A DNA stretch of 35,814 bases from Candidatus Margulisiibacteriota bacterium. Lineage in GTDB: Bacteria > Margulisbacteria > WOR-1 > O2-12-FULL-45-9 > XYB2-FULL-48-7. Below the pieces are notes generated by a model. The model made no database searches and had not been told where the DNA came from. It saw only the letters and a program-made list of their open reading frames with translations. Positions 9,327-18,028 of this stretch are shown piece by piece. Location: NCBI GenBank assembly GCA_028702315.1, contig JAQVPA010000010.1:1-35814 (forward strand), in the 5' to 3' direction. The translations under genes were made by a program, and so were the position numbers. Numbering within the stretch: position 1 is the stretch's first letter; each line of letters opens with the position of its first letter.

Positions 9327-9575
9327 TTATTCCAAATAATATTGTTCGACGTCATGATAACCAGTAGGCGTTGATTGATTCTTGTATTCTAAAAAGCTTT
9401 TATTCACTTTTATTTCGCTTATCCCAATAAACTCATTTTTTTCGGTTAAAGCGATTTTTATCTCATATTGCCCAAATGGATAAGTAAATATTTTTGATAT
9501 GTTAGGCGACTTAAGGCCCCCCGTTCCTTCAGCTGCGGTTTCAGATATATTCTTAACCTTCTCTAAAATACTCAT
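9327..9575 (-). CDS. Hypothetical small cargo protein (82 aa)
   Basis: ATGA overlap with the upstream TIGR04255 gene and 9-nt gap to the next gene: operon context. Confidence 0.7.
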   Translation of the reverse strand: MSILEKVKNISETAAEGTGGLKSPNISKIFTYPFGQYEIKIALTEKNEFIGISEIKVNKSFLEYKNQSTPTGYHDVEQYYLE

Positions 9576-10360
9576 TTTTTATCTCCTTCAATACTTTTTG
9601 GCTTTGTTTTCATGTATGTAAAGATGGGCGCTTTTATGCTATTCTCGAATTCCCCTGATATTACATCATGTAAATGATCGGCTGTCGCAAGATAATCTTG
9701 AGACTTGATATTACTTGTAAAGGCGTCGAAATCCATTATCAATTTATATTCGTCATTTATTTTCGTTAGAGATTCTGCATAATTAAGATTACATTCGCCC
9801 TTTTCAACCGTCGCACTAAGCCGCATTGTTCTTACTTTTGATATGTCAAATTTATCCCAATTAAATGCGGAGTTGAAACTTTCAGAAAATGTTTTTTTAT
9901 CCTTTTTAAATACGGGACATTCGTCTGTATATCTAAGCCCCATTCTGGTAATAAGCGGGATATTCGTAATTTCAATGAAGTTGTCAATGACGAACTTAAT
10001 CGTATCTCTAAACTTATAATCTGAGGTTGGGTTATTATAGGTTTTATGGCTTGTGGAATGAATATCTAAAGAATCGCAAAGCACATTCAATTCAACATTC
10101 CTTGGAGACCTAAAACTCCATATTTTTTTACTAATTTGCTCATTATTCTCTGTTTCTGGAAGTTCCACTGATTTACCTATAGAGCCAGTATTTACAAAAA
10201 CCAATTGTCTTCTAAATATTAAGGAGGAATCTGGAAAATCTTTCATTATCTTCATTTGAAAATCACCAATTTTGTTCCCGATGAAAAACAAATTTGGGAA
10301 AATAATCTGGAAAATAACATCTTTTACGGTTGGATTTTCAAATACTTCAGTAATTGCCAT
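9572..10360 (-). CDS. TIGR04255 family protein
   Basis: FENPTVKDVIFQIIFPNLFFIGNKIGDFQ..., HKTYNNPTSDYKFRDTIKFVI, ITRMGLRYTDECPVF: pattern recalled for TIGR04255. AAAGGAG SD. Confidence 0.75.
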   Translation of the reverse strand: MAITEVFENPTVKDVIFQIIFPNLFFIGNKIGDFQMKIMKDFPDSSLIFRRQLVFVNTGSIGKSVELPETENNEQISKKIWSFRSPRNVELNVLCDSLDIHSTSHKTYNNPTSDYKFRDTIKFVIDNFIEITNIPLITRMGLRYTDECPVFKKDKKTFSESFNSAFNWDKFDISKVRTMRLSATVEKGECNLNYAESLTKINDEYKLIMDFDAFTSNIKSQDYLATADHLHDVISGEFENSIKAPIFTYMKTKPKSIEGDKK

Positions 10361-10408
10361 AACGAACTCCTTTCATATGCACTTTGACCTTACCCTACTG
10401 TTAAGACT

Positions 10409-10437
10409 ATTATGAATTAGAGTAAATCCTGATGCAA
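10409..10437 (-). promoter_or_regulatory. Predicted promoter of the TIGR04255 operon (TTGCAT-N17-CATAAT)
   Basis: Minus strand TTGCATCAGGATTTACTCTAATTCATAAT, near-identical to 11735-11763. Confidence 0.7.
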
Positions 10438-10458
10438 GCTTTTTTTAGTGATGAATCT

Positions 10459-10810
10459 TTACACTTTAGCTTCTGTCGGTGTTATTTGAAGAATAATCTC
10501 CGGCTCAACGATGGATCCAATCGGCTGAACTGGTTTCCCTTCAATCCGGTTGTATATCGACTCTCGCGCGGTTGTCCTTTCTCTGGCCGTAGGAGCCGCT
10601 ATGGCGTCATTGATCGCTTTCAGCAATATCGCCTCATGTCGTGTAACCTTCTTTACCTTGCCGCCTTCAGTAACCGATATCTTTCCCTGAAGGAACTTAT
10701 TCAAGAATGTCGAAGCCCGCACATATCCCTTGGGAAGCCCGGCCGGATTGCCGGACTGCCCTTTCTGATATGGCCTTAGGTTTTTAAGTCTTGGATTGTC
10801 TGGGTTCATA
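10459..10810 (-). CDS. DUF5681 domain protein (phage-associated)
   Basis: MNPDNPRLKNLRPYQKGQSGNPAGLPKGYVRASTFLNKFL...: the YQKGQSGNPAGxPKG motif is characteristic. Confidence 0.8.
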
Positions 10811-11098
10811 TTATTTCTAAACCACAATTATACAGGATTTTCACTGCTCTCTCACTGCTTTCGCATAGTTATCCACAGGCCTACTCGCTTAAAACTGCTG
10901 GTTTTTGACCCCCGTAAGCCTCCCTTATAACCCCAAAATTGCCCCCTGGGTAACCCGGGGTAACGTTTTCTGCCTTATGATCGAGAGCATTGCTGGATGA
11001 TTGAACCTGTTTGATAGCTCAAATGGTATGATTACCCTACCTTTGCATTACACACTACTGTTTTGGTGAGGAGCAACTGGTCGGACCAACACAAGTGG

Positions 11099-11704
11099 TC
11101 AATTTATTGGGGAGAGGGGCGTTACTTCAGTATTATTCTTTAATCCTTTTTTTATGCCCTCCGAAACTAATTTTTTATGAATGCTAACAATCTCATCAGC
11201 GAATGTGCTTAGTGTTGTTATCACTTTATCATATCTTTTGGGCTGTTCTTCCTGCCATTCAGGAGGTATATGATAAAAATCAGGATTCTGTTCAACTACC
11301 CATATATTTGTCCCTAAATAGGCTAAGTATTTTGAGATATTATTTAATAATTCGTTTTGCAATTTATTCAACTTTTTATTTGCAAAATTGTATTCAGGCG
11401 CTTTCCATTTCTTAGAGAAATCATCGAGTTGATCTAAACATTCTTTTCGAAATGCATTAAAATTCCAATCATTAAGAAACTTAATACTTCCGTCGTAAGG
11501 CAATTCAACAAGAAACTTATTAAACAACATCTTGTCATGCTCATTAGAGACGCATTCTTTTGCTGACCAAACATCTGAGCGAATAAAGGCTGCAAGGCCT
11601 GTAAGGAAACCAATGAAAGGTGGCCATGAAGGACTTGTTCCCCACCAAACGGCACATCCAATAATTATTGCAAGAGTAATATATCTGACCACAATTATAT
11701 TCAT
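11099..11704 (-). CDS. Hypothetical membrane-anchored protein
   Basis: 201 aa ORF; N-terminal hydrophobic segments YITLAIIIGCAVWWG...FIGFLTGLAAFI. Confidence 0.65.
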   Translation of the reverse strand: MNIIVVRYITLAIIIGCAVWWGTSPSWPPFIGFLTGLAAFIRSDVWSAKECVSNEHDKMLFNKFLVELPYDGSIKFLNDWNFNAFRKECLDQLDDFSKKWKAPEYNFANKKLNKLQNELLNNISKYLAYLGTNIWVVEQNPDFYHIPPEWQEEQPKRYDKVITTLSTFADEIVSIHKKLVSEGIKKGLKNNTEVTPLSPIN

Positions 11705-11734
11705 TTAAGCCAACCTTATCACATTCGCTGTAAC

Positions 11735-11763
11735 ATTATGAATTAGAGCAATTATTGTTGCAA
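11735..11763 (-). promoter_or_regulatory. Predicted promoter of the 11099-11704 gene (TTGCAA-N17-CATAAT)
   Basis: Minus strand TTGCAACAATAATTGCTCTAATTCATAAT, 13/17 spacer identity to the promoter at 10409-10437. Confidence 0.7.
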
Positions 11764-11809
11764 GTGCGTTTAAGAGCGCTTCTTTTTCTGAGGAGGCAAA
11801 AAATGCAGT

Positions 11810-12031
11810 CTATTTATTAAAATCGAAGAATTTTGACAAATTCATGCCAAAGGCAATAGCAATCTTTTCTAAGGTATCAATCTGAGCCGCCGGAGGGGCC
11901 TTCCCTTCGAGTTTTTGAATGTGCTTATAGTCCGTCCCAGCTAATTCAGCCAATCCCTCTTGGGTAAGCTTGTGCTTTCTCCTTAAGGATCTAATTCTCT
12001 TTGCTAATTTAGCTTTTATGTCGATACTCAC
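11810..12031 (-). CDS. XRE-family helix-turn-helix regulator
   Basis: LAKRIRSLRRKHKLTQEGLAELAGTDYKHIQKLEGKAPPAAQIDTLEKIAIAFGMNLSKFF. Confidence 0.9.
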   Translation of the reverse strand: MSIDIKAKLAKRIRSLRRKHKLTQEGLAELAGTDYKHIQKLEGKAPPAAQIDTLEKIAIAFGMNLSKFFDFNK

Positions 12032-12050
12032 GAACGGATTATCACATAGC

Positions 12051-12086
12051 GCTTATAAGCTTGACACCGCACATATGCGGTGATAA
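12051..12086. promoter_or_regulatory. Divergent regulatory region with palindromic operators
   Basis: GCTTATAAGC (12051-12060), TTGACA (12061-12066), CACCGCA-CATA-TGCGGTG (12065-12082), plus TTATCAC/GTGATAA pair at 12039-12045/12080-12086, between divergent XRE and MORN genes. Confidence 0.65.
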
Positions 12087-12128
12087 GCTCCTTTTCGCCC
12101 AATCAGAGCATCTTTTTTGGAGGATAAA

Positions 12129-13205
12129 ATGAAGAACACCGCGGCCCTGCTGCTTATGATTATTGTCGCAACAATTTCGTCAAGCAACTCGATTGCCGAA
12201 GTAATTTCTGAAATTACACAAAAAGATGCGAGTGGAAATCCCCAAGAAATAACTTTTTATGAGAACAATAAAATCATTGCACACAAATTCTTTGATGAAT
12301 TCGGCAAAGCAAAAGAAGTCGCCGGCAATATACCAGATGGGTTAGTCAGCCGATATTATTCGGAAGGCAAATTAGAGCTATTAGTTCAATATAAAGGCAA
12401 CAAAAGGAATGGGAAACAAATCGTTTATTATGAAAACGGAAATATTAAAAACGATTGCTATCTAAAAGATGATCTTTTTGATGGCATCCAAAACACATAC
12501 AATGAATATGGGGATTTGCAATCCACTACAAACTATGTGGCAGGGAAAAAGAATGGAACCATTAAAATATTTGATAAAGGTGTTCTTCAATTAGTAGGGG
12601 ACATGAAAGATGACAAGCCAGACGGGCTATTTACAAAATATTATCCAAATGGGCAAAAAGAAATAGAATCCAATTATAAAGAAGACAAAATAGATGGCAC
12701 CATGAGAACTTATTACACAGATGGCCATTTACAATGGGAAATAAATTATCGTAATGGGATAATAGATGGCTATTCAAGATATTATGATGCCGATGGCGTC
12801 CTCCTAAAGGAAGAATATTATAACAAGGGGGTTAAAATAGCGGAACGAAAGCGGCAGCAAGAAAAAGCATCAACTGCAAAAAGCAAGACCGACATAATAT
12901 TTGATAAAACACTTAAAAGTTCCCTCGAGAGAAATAGACATATTGACATATTGAGCCATAGAGCAATTACAATTGAACCGTTAGGAATCCCTGCAATAGT
13001 TGGAGAAGTCCAAAACAATACAGAAGGCCCAGCAACCATCATAGAAATAACTGTTACTTATTACGACAAAAACGGGAATATTCTGGATACAGGTTCGACC
13101 TTTTCCGACCCGCTTGAAGTAAAAGGTAAAACGCCATTCGAAATAGTAAATTTAAACAAAACAAAATATGATCATTACGGATTAAAAGCCACCCTCCTTC
13201 TATAA
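12129..13205 (+). CDS. Exported MORN-repeat (YwqK-like) protein
   Basis: Signal peptide MKNTAALLLMIIVATISSSNSIAE; multiple MORN_2-like repeats (YYSEGKLELLVQYKGNKRNGKQIVYYENGNIKNDCYLKDDLFDG...). GGAGG SD before ATG 12129. Confidence 0.85.
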   Translation: MKNTAALLLMIIVATISSSNSIAEVISEITQKDASGNPQEITFYENNKIIAHKFFDEFGKAKEVAGNIPDGLVSRYYSEGKLELLVQYKGNKRNGKQIVYYENGNIKNDCYLKDDLFDGIQNTYNEYGDLQSTTNYVAGKKNGTIKIFDKGVLQLVGDMKDDKPDGLFTKYYPNGQKEIESNYKEDKIDGTMRTYYTDGHLQWEINYRNGIIDGYSRYYDADGVLLKEEYYNKGVKIAERKRQQEKASTAKSKTDIIFDKTLKSSLERNRHIDILSHRAITIEPLGIPAIVGEVQNNTEGPATIIEITVTYYDKNGNILDTGSTFSDPLEVKGKTPFEIVNLNKTKYDHYGLKATLLL

Positions 13206-13281
13206 AAGCATTGCTTCTTCATGCCGAGTTGGAATAGCTCTGAAATTTTGTTAAAATTGAGCATAATTACAACACATTACT

Positions 13282-13977
13282 ATGACACACGAAGAAAAAG
13301 CCAATTATTGCAAGTGGTTAGTAATCGACCAAATCAAAGAAGAATTAGCTTGTCAAGATGAGCTGCTTCATTGTGTGGATTTCGAAGCCAATCCCTCATT
13401 AGGAATATCCTTTCACAGACAGAGAGAAGCACTTTACAAATTAGGAAGAGAAGGAGCGTTCTCCATAAAACCATATGCGGTTGCCGGAATGATGGAAAGC
13501 CAAGCTTCTCGATATCGCCTAACAATCAATCAGCCAAAGCTTGATGAGTTATATAAAACGTACAGGGATAAAGTTGCTAAGTTTGAGGGAATATTTAAAG
13601 CCGAAGCCATTTCAAACGACAATAAGCTTGTTAGTCGCAAGATCTCATTACGCACCAAAAAGGTCACATTTAATGATAAAACAGCTTCTATTGAAATTGA
13701 TGATGCTATATGCAAGCTCCCGCCGCATAAAAATGAACATTATTTTTGTCGGGTCATTTTTGCTTATAAACCGAATAGACCGATTGATTGGTCAATAATA
13801 TATGAAAAGATCACTGGCTTTTATCGCAAGTTCTTTGGGAGGCCTGCAAATAGGCGGGAACATTGGAGAACTGTATATGATGCTATGGAAGCGATCAATA
13901 AGCGAATCAAAAACAAAATAAACACAGATGACAACCTCTTTTCTTGGCAGGAAAAAACCGTTAAACGCAACTTCTAA
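13282..13977 (+). CDS. Hypothetical protein
   Basis: 231 aa ORF in the AT-rich island. Confidence 0.6.
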   Translation: MTHEEKANYCKWLVIDQIKEELACQDELLHCVDFEANPSLGISFHRQREALYKLGREGAFSIKPYAVAGMMESQASRYRLTINQPKLDELYKTYRDKVAKFEGIFKAEAISNDNKLVSRKISLRTKKVTFNDKTASIEIDDAICKLPPHKNEHYFCRVIFAYKPNRPIDWSIIYEKITGFYRKFFGRPANRREHWRTVYDAMEAINKRIKNKINTDDNLFSWQEKTVKRNF

Positions 13978-14101
13978 CCGTTGAGTCAACAAATCCGTAA
14001 TTGACTCACCTGCCACATCCCTATAATTAAGCCTGAGTATAAATGCTCTGGCTTATCTGTTTTTATTAAAGCCATTGCAAACATAATTTGAAATAACATA
14101 T

Positions 14102-14353
14102 ATGAAACAATCATTACAAGACAAAGATCACTTCAAAACCTCGGACATCTCTTTGTGTTCCGCCCTCTGTTGCTATGGTTATCGGATCGAAGCAATTAAC
14201 CGCGACAATCCTTCCAAGGCGATTTTCTGCATTAAAAAAGATGATCGGCTTGATGGCTTAATCAAACTTTATTTTGCTCATCGAACTAAGGTTGATCCGA
14301 TCAGTTTTTTTAATTACTTGAAGGAGATAAAGACGCAAATTTATAACATTTGA
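14102..14353 (+). CDS. Hypothetical protein (DUF5659-like in appearance)
   Basis: 83 aa; FKTSDISLCSALCCYGYRIEAINRDNPSKAIFCIKKDDRLDGLIKLYF. Confidence 0.55.
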   Translation: MKQSLQDKDHFKTSDISLCSALCCYGYRIEAINRDNPSKAIFCIKKDDRLDGLIKLYFAHRTKVDPISFFNYLKEIKTQIYNI

Positions 14354-14409
14354 GATAATTGCGCAAATAGAACAAGTTCAAATGCTTATTAATCAATAGA
14401 GGTAGTAAT

Positions 14410-15045
14410 ATGGCTCGCATTAGATATCTAAAGCCTGATTTTTTTAAGGATGAGGACATCAAAGAATTGCCCTTTGAAGTAAGGATATTTTATGAAGGGC
14501 TTTGGTGTATGGCGGACCGCGAAGGAAGGCTGGAAGAACGCCCAGAAAGACTAAAAGTTGAGATCATGCCCTATGACGAAATCGACATCGAAAAAGCACT
14601 TACTTTGCTGGCTCTTCCTAAAAAACACGGTAGACAACCGTTCATTAACCGTTATGTAACCGATAAACAACGATTTATCCAAATCATAAACTGGCACAAG
14701 CACCAAAAACCACACCACACCGAGAAAGAAAGCACTATCCCACCCCCTTCACCGTTATTTAACGGTTCCTTAACAGGAGGGAATGGAGAAGGGAATGGAG
14801 AAGGGAATGGAAAAGGGAACGGGAAAGGAAATGGGGATGGGAATAGCCCGAATTCGCTTACGCGATCTCCGGAACCCGGCTCCGGACAGAACTCGAATCC
14901 CACCCCATCCACAACCGATATACCAAGCCAAATAAATGACATTTTGTTCAAACAAAAATCAACCTCCGTAAATTCATTATCTAAATATGACTTGCAGAAA
15001 CTCCAAAATATCGGCCCGAAATTAAGGGTCAAGGATGGGGTTTAA
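14410..15045 (+). CDS. Phage replisome-organizer-like (DnaD N-terminal-like) protein
   Basis: MARIRYLKPDFFKDEDIKELPFEVRIFYEGLWCMADREGRLEERPERLKVEIMPYD: characteristic phage replication-protein N-terminus, with a Gly/Asn-rich linker. Confidence 0.75.
   Translation: MARIRYLKPDFFKDEDIKELPFEVRIFYEGLWCMADREGRLEERPERLKVEIMPYDEIDIEKALTLLALPKKHGRQPFINRYVTDKQRFIQIINWHKHQKPHHTEKESTIPPPSPLFNGSLTGGNGEGNGEGNGKGNGKGNGDGNSPNSLTRSPEPGSGQNSNPTPSTTDIPSQINDILFKQKSTSVNSLSKYDLQKLQNIGPKLRVKDGV
14779..14844 (+). repeat. 12-bp tandem repeat encoding (GNG[E/K/D])n linker
   Basis: gggaatggagaa x2, gggaatggaaaa, gggaacgggaaa, ggaaatggggat, gggaat. Confidence 0.85.
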
Positions 15046-15246
15046 GTGAATTCACCAGTGCGATCAATACGTTTGAAGTGTTTGGAATGTTCCGGGGATA
15101 GCAAGCGCGAAATCAAGCTTTGCCAATCCGTGGATTGCGCCCTATTCAGGTATCGGTTGGGCACGAATCCAAATCGAAAAGGCATTGGTGGCCGAAGAAA
15201 GACTGAAAATCAAGAAATCGTAACTCAAGTTACCAAAACATCATAA
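15046..15246 (+). CDS. Small Cys-rich phage/MGE-associated protein
   Basis: RLKCLECSGDSKREIKLCQSVDCALFRYRLGTNP; GTG start immediately after the upstream stop. Confidence 0.65.
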   Translation: MNSPVRSIRLKCLECSGDSKREIKLCQSVDCALFRYRLGTNPNRKGIGGRRKTENQEIVTQVTKTS

Positions 15247-15263
15247 AGGAAAGCATTGTTGAA

Positions 15264-15497
15264 ATGGTCGTAGACAAAAAGCTTTTAACCGCCAGAGAGG
15301 TAGCTCAAATGCTTAGCATCTCGCGAAGCACTGTCTATGGCTATGCCGAAAGCGGGATCATAAAACCATTATTTCTCCCCTCAATTAGGACTTCCCAAGC
15401 CAAGATAAGGAACCGCAAATCCGTCCGCTTTTCAGTTGATAGTGTCCAAGAGTTCCTCCATAATTTAGCTGGGTGGTCTCCAAAAAAGGGGGGATAA
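15264..15497 (+). CDS. Excisionase-like MerR/HTH_17 DNA-binding protein
   Basis: LLTAREVAQMLSISRSTVYGYAESGIIKPLFLP...VRFSVDSVQEFL, immediately upstream of integrase. Confidence 0.85.
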   Translation: MVVDKKLLTAREVAQMLSISRSTVYGYAESGIIKPLFLPSIRTSQAKIRNRKSVRFSVDSVQEFLHNLAGWSPKKGG

Positions 15498-16523
15498 ATG
15501 TTCATTAAAAGGAGACTGACCAGCAAAGGGATAACGTTTCATCTGATCAGGAAGGCCGGCGGACATTCGACTTGCAGGAAAATACCGGCCAGGACCTGGA
15601 GGGAGGCAAGAGAATACTTGCGAATGTATGAGGGGGAGCTCGTGCAAGGAAGGCCGGTGAGTCTTTATCTGGAAGAAGTGATGTTTACCAGATTGGCCAA
15701 AGAGTATCAGGAATACTCACTTTCCAGAAAAGCACGTTCAACCCACCAAAAGGATGGCTCGGTGATCAAGGCTTTATTGAGAGAACTTGGGGATCTAAAT
15801 CTTGGGCAGATAACCAATCTAAAGGTTCAGGAAATGCAGTCAAAGTGGAGCAAAGAAGGGAGTAGCAATAAAACGATTAATAATCGCTCCATTCTGCTGG
15901 GAACGATGCTCCGCTTCGCCATAGATAGGAACTATCTGGCAAACCTTCCCAAGATATCAAAATTGAAGGTTGATAAGAAAAGACCCCAGTTCTACACCGA
16001 AGAGGAAATCGCCCGGATCCTCACCAAAGCCAGCCCATTCGTAAGAGACTATGTGCTCGTGCTTCTTCATACCGGCTTAAGGGAGGGGGAACTGAAGCGC
16101 TTGAAATGGGCAGACGTAGATTGCATTAACCGGCAGATCTATGTCGAACTTTCCAAGTCGCACAAGTTCCGGACAATACCGATGAACGATGCGCTGTACG
16201 ACCATTTAATTGACCTGTATAGGCGCAAGAAGGAGCATCAGGTATATGTCTTTGAATTGAACGAAGGGAAGCCCGTCAGCGATTTTTCTCATCGTTTAAA
16301 GAAGCTCTTAAAAAGGCTGGGGATAGAAGGCCATCTGCACAAGTTAAGACACACCTTTGCCAGCCGACTGGTCCAGAAAGGGGTCGCCATCTATGAGGTG
16401 CAAAAACTGCTGGGTCACGCTTCCGTCCAGACAACCCAAGTCTATGCCCACGTCAGAATGGAAGACCTGCAAAGATCGGTCCGTGTTTTGGACTTTGGGA
16501 GAACCGTGGGGGTACCGAGTTAA
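15498..16523 (+). CDS. Tyrosine recombinase (phage integrase family)
   Basis: Catalytic motifs HTGLREGELKRLKWADVD, LHKLRHTFASRLVQKG, LLGHASVQTTQVYAHV. Confidence 0.96.
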   Translation: MFIKRRLTSKGITFHLIRKAGGHSTCRKIPARTWREAREYLRMYEGELVQGRPVSLYLEEVMFTRLAKEYQEYSLSRKARSTHQKDGSVIKALLRELGDLNLGQITNLKVQEMQSKWSKEGSSNKTINNRSILLGTMLRFAIDRNYLANLPKISKLKVDKKRPQFYTEEEIARILTKASPFVRDYVLVLLHTGLREGELKRLKWADVDCINRQIYVELSKSHKFRTIPMNDALYDHLIDLYRRKKEHQVYVFELNEGKPVSDFSHRLKKLLKRLGIEGHLHKLRHTFASRLVQKGVAIYEVQKLLGHASVQTTQVYAHVRMEDLQRSVRVLDFGRTVGVPS

Positions 16524-16588
16524 AATTACCTGATTAAGGTTTTGGGAGAGATCAATGATAATCCCCGCTGTGCCGCAAAAAAAGAAAA

Positions 16589-16662
<74 letters not shown>

Positions 16663-16675
16663 TCATTTCTTGTGT

Positions 16676-16708
16676 TATAATTGTAGCATGGTAGAGCTGA
16701 AACTTCAA
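16676..16708. promoter_or_regulatory. Overlapping divergent promoters of rpoN (+) and tRNA-fMet (-)
   Basis: + strand TGT-TATAAT (16676-16681); - strand TTGAAG (16703-16708)-N17-TACAAT (16680-16685). The two -10 boxes share 2 bp. Confidence 0.55.
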
Positions 16709-18028
16709 ACTGACCTGAAACAGACCCTTGAGCTCCTCCTCTCACCCCGCCTGCTGCAAATGCTTAACATCCTCCACCTCCCTTACTGCGATCTTGTTGA
16801 ACAGATCGATAAAGAGGCGGAAGAAAATGTCATGCTCGAGGTCGAAAAGAACGACCGGCTCATCGAATTCCTCAATTACCTGACCTCGGATAGGAAGATC
16901 AGGAAAGAGACCGATTTTTCGGAAATGCCCGGACTGGAGAACGTCCGCCGGGAGGAAAAATCTCTGACCAAACACCTTCTTGACCAACTGGAGCTTGAAG
17001 AGCTGGCGCCGGACCATAATGAGATCGCCAAGGACATTATCGGCGGGATAAATGAGCAAGGCTATCTCCTCGATTACCCGCGCCTGCGCGAAGAGATCAT
17101 GAAAAAGCACGATGTCTCCCGCCCGACCGTCGATAAGATCCTGAAAATAGTCCAGGGGTTTGAACCGGAAGGGATTGGCGCGCGCGACCTTAAAGAATGC
17201 CTCCTCATCCAGATCAAAGCTTACGATTTTGAGAACGAAGAACTGGAAAACCTGCTCGCCAAAGCGGTCAAAGGCCACCTCGAAGATATTGAACAGCAAA
17301 ATTTTAAAAAGATGGCCGATGCCCTCGGTATCCCCGAAAGCGGCGCTAAAGAAGTCGCCAATTATATTAAAAACAATCTTACCCCCTACCCCGGCGCAAA
17401 TTTTGGCGGGGCAACCCGGCAGGTCATCCCCTCCTTTGCCGTGGAAAAAGGGGATAAAGGGTACACGGTCGTCAGCCTGGAGACCCGCTACGGCCCAACA
17501 CTAAATATCTCCAAACAGTATTTAAAAATGATGGAGGACCCGAAGACCGATGAAAAAACCAAGGAGTTCTTGCGCGAAAAATTCAAGAAGGCCAAAGAGT
17601 TGATCGAAGATTTTTCTAAAAGAAGTGAAACTTTGGAGAAGATCGTCCGAAGAATAATCGGCTCCCAGGAGGACTTCCTGGTGAAGGGGAAGACCTGGCT
17701 CCGGCCCCTGACCCAGAAAAGCCTGGCCGACGAGTTCGGGCTCCATCCGTCGACCATCTCCCGGGCGGTCGCGGAGAAATATGTCCAGACCCCGCAGGGC
17801 CTTTTCCCGCTCAAGTTCCTTTGTCCGCGGGGGCCAAAAGGATTGACGGCCGCGCGCCTCAAAGCGATGCTGGCCGAAACGATCGACCGCGAGGATAAAA
17901 ATAATCCCCTGACCGATGAACAGCTGACCAGTATTCTGAACGAGCGCGGCGCGGCCATCGACCGGCGCACCGTCGCTTATTACCGGAAGGAGCTAAAGAT
18001 CAAGACCGCGATGGAGAGGAACGCATGA
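16688..18028 (+). CDS. rpoN: RNA polymerase sigma-54 factor
   Basis: MVELKLQTDLKQTLELLLSPRLLQMLNILHLPYCDL..., LADEFGLHPSTISRAVAEKYVQTPQGLFPLKFL, ...IDRRTVAYYRKELKI (RpoN box region). Confidence 0.95.
   Translation: MVELKLQTDLKQTLELLLSPRLLQMLNILHLPYCDLVEQIDKEAEENVMLEVEKNDRLIEFLNYLTSDRKIRKETDFSEMPGLENVRREEKSLTKHLLDQLELEELAPDHNEIAKDIIGGINEQGYLLDYPRLREEIMKKHDVSRPTVDKILKIVQGFEPEGIGARDLKECLLIQIKAYDFENEELENLLAKAVKGHLEDIEQQNFKKMADALGIPESGAKEVANYIKNNLTPYPGANFGGATRQVIPSFAVEKGDKGYTVVSLETRYGPTLNISKQYLKMMEDPKTDEKTKEFLREKFKKAKELIEDFSKRSETLEKIVRRIIGSQEDFLVKGKTWLRPLTQKSLADEFGLHPSTISRAVAEKYVQTPQGLFPLKFLCPRGPKGLTAARLKAMLAETIDREDKNNPLTDEQLTSILNERGAAIDRRTVAYYRKELKIKTAMERNA

Noticed and set aside
14652-15032. 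126-aa minus ORF with Pro/Phe repeats
   Set aside because: Antisense of the tandem-repeat linker in the replication-like gene.
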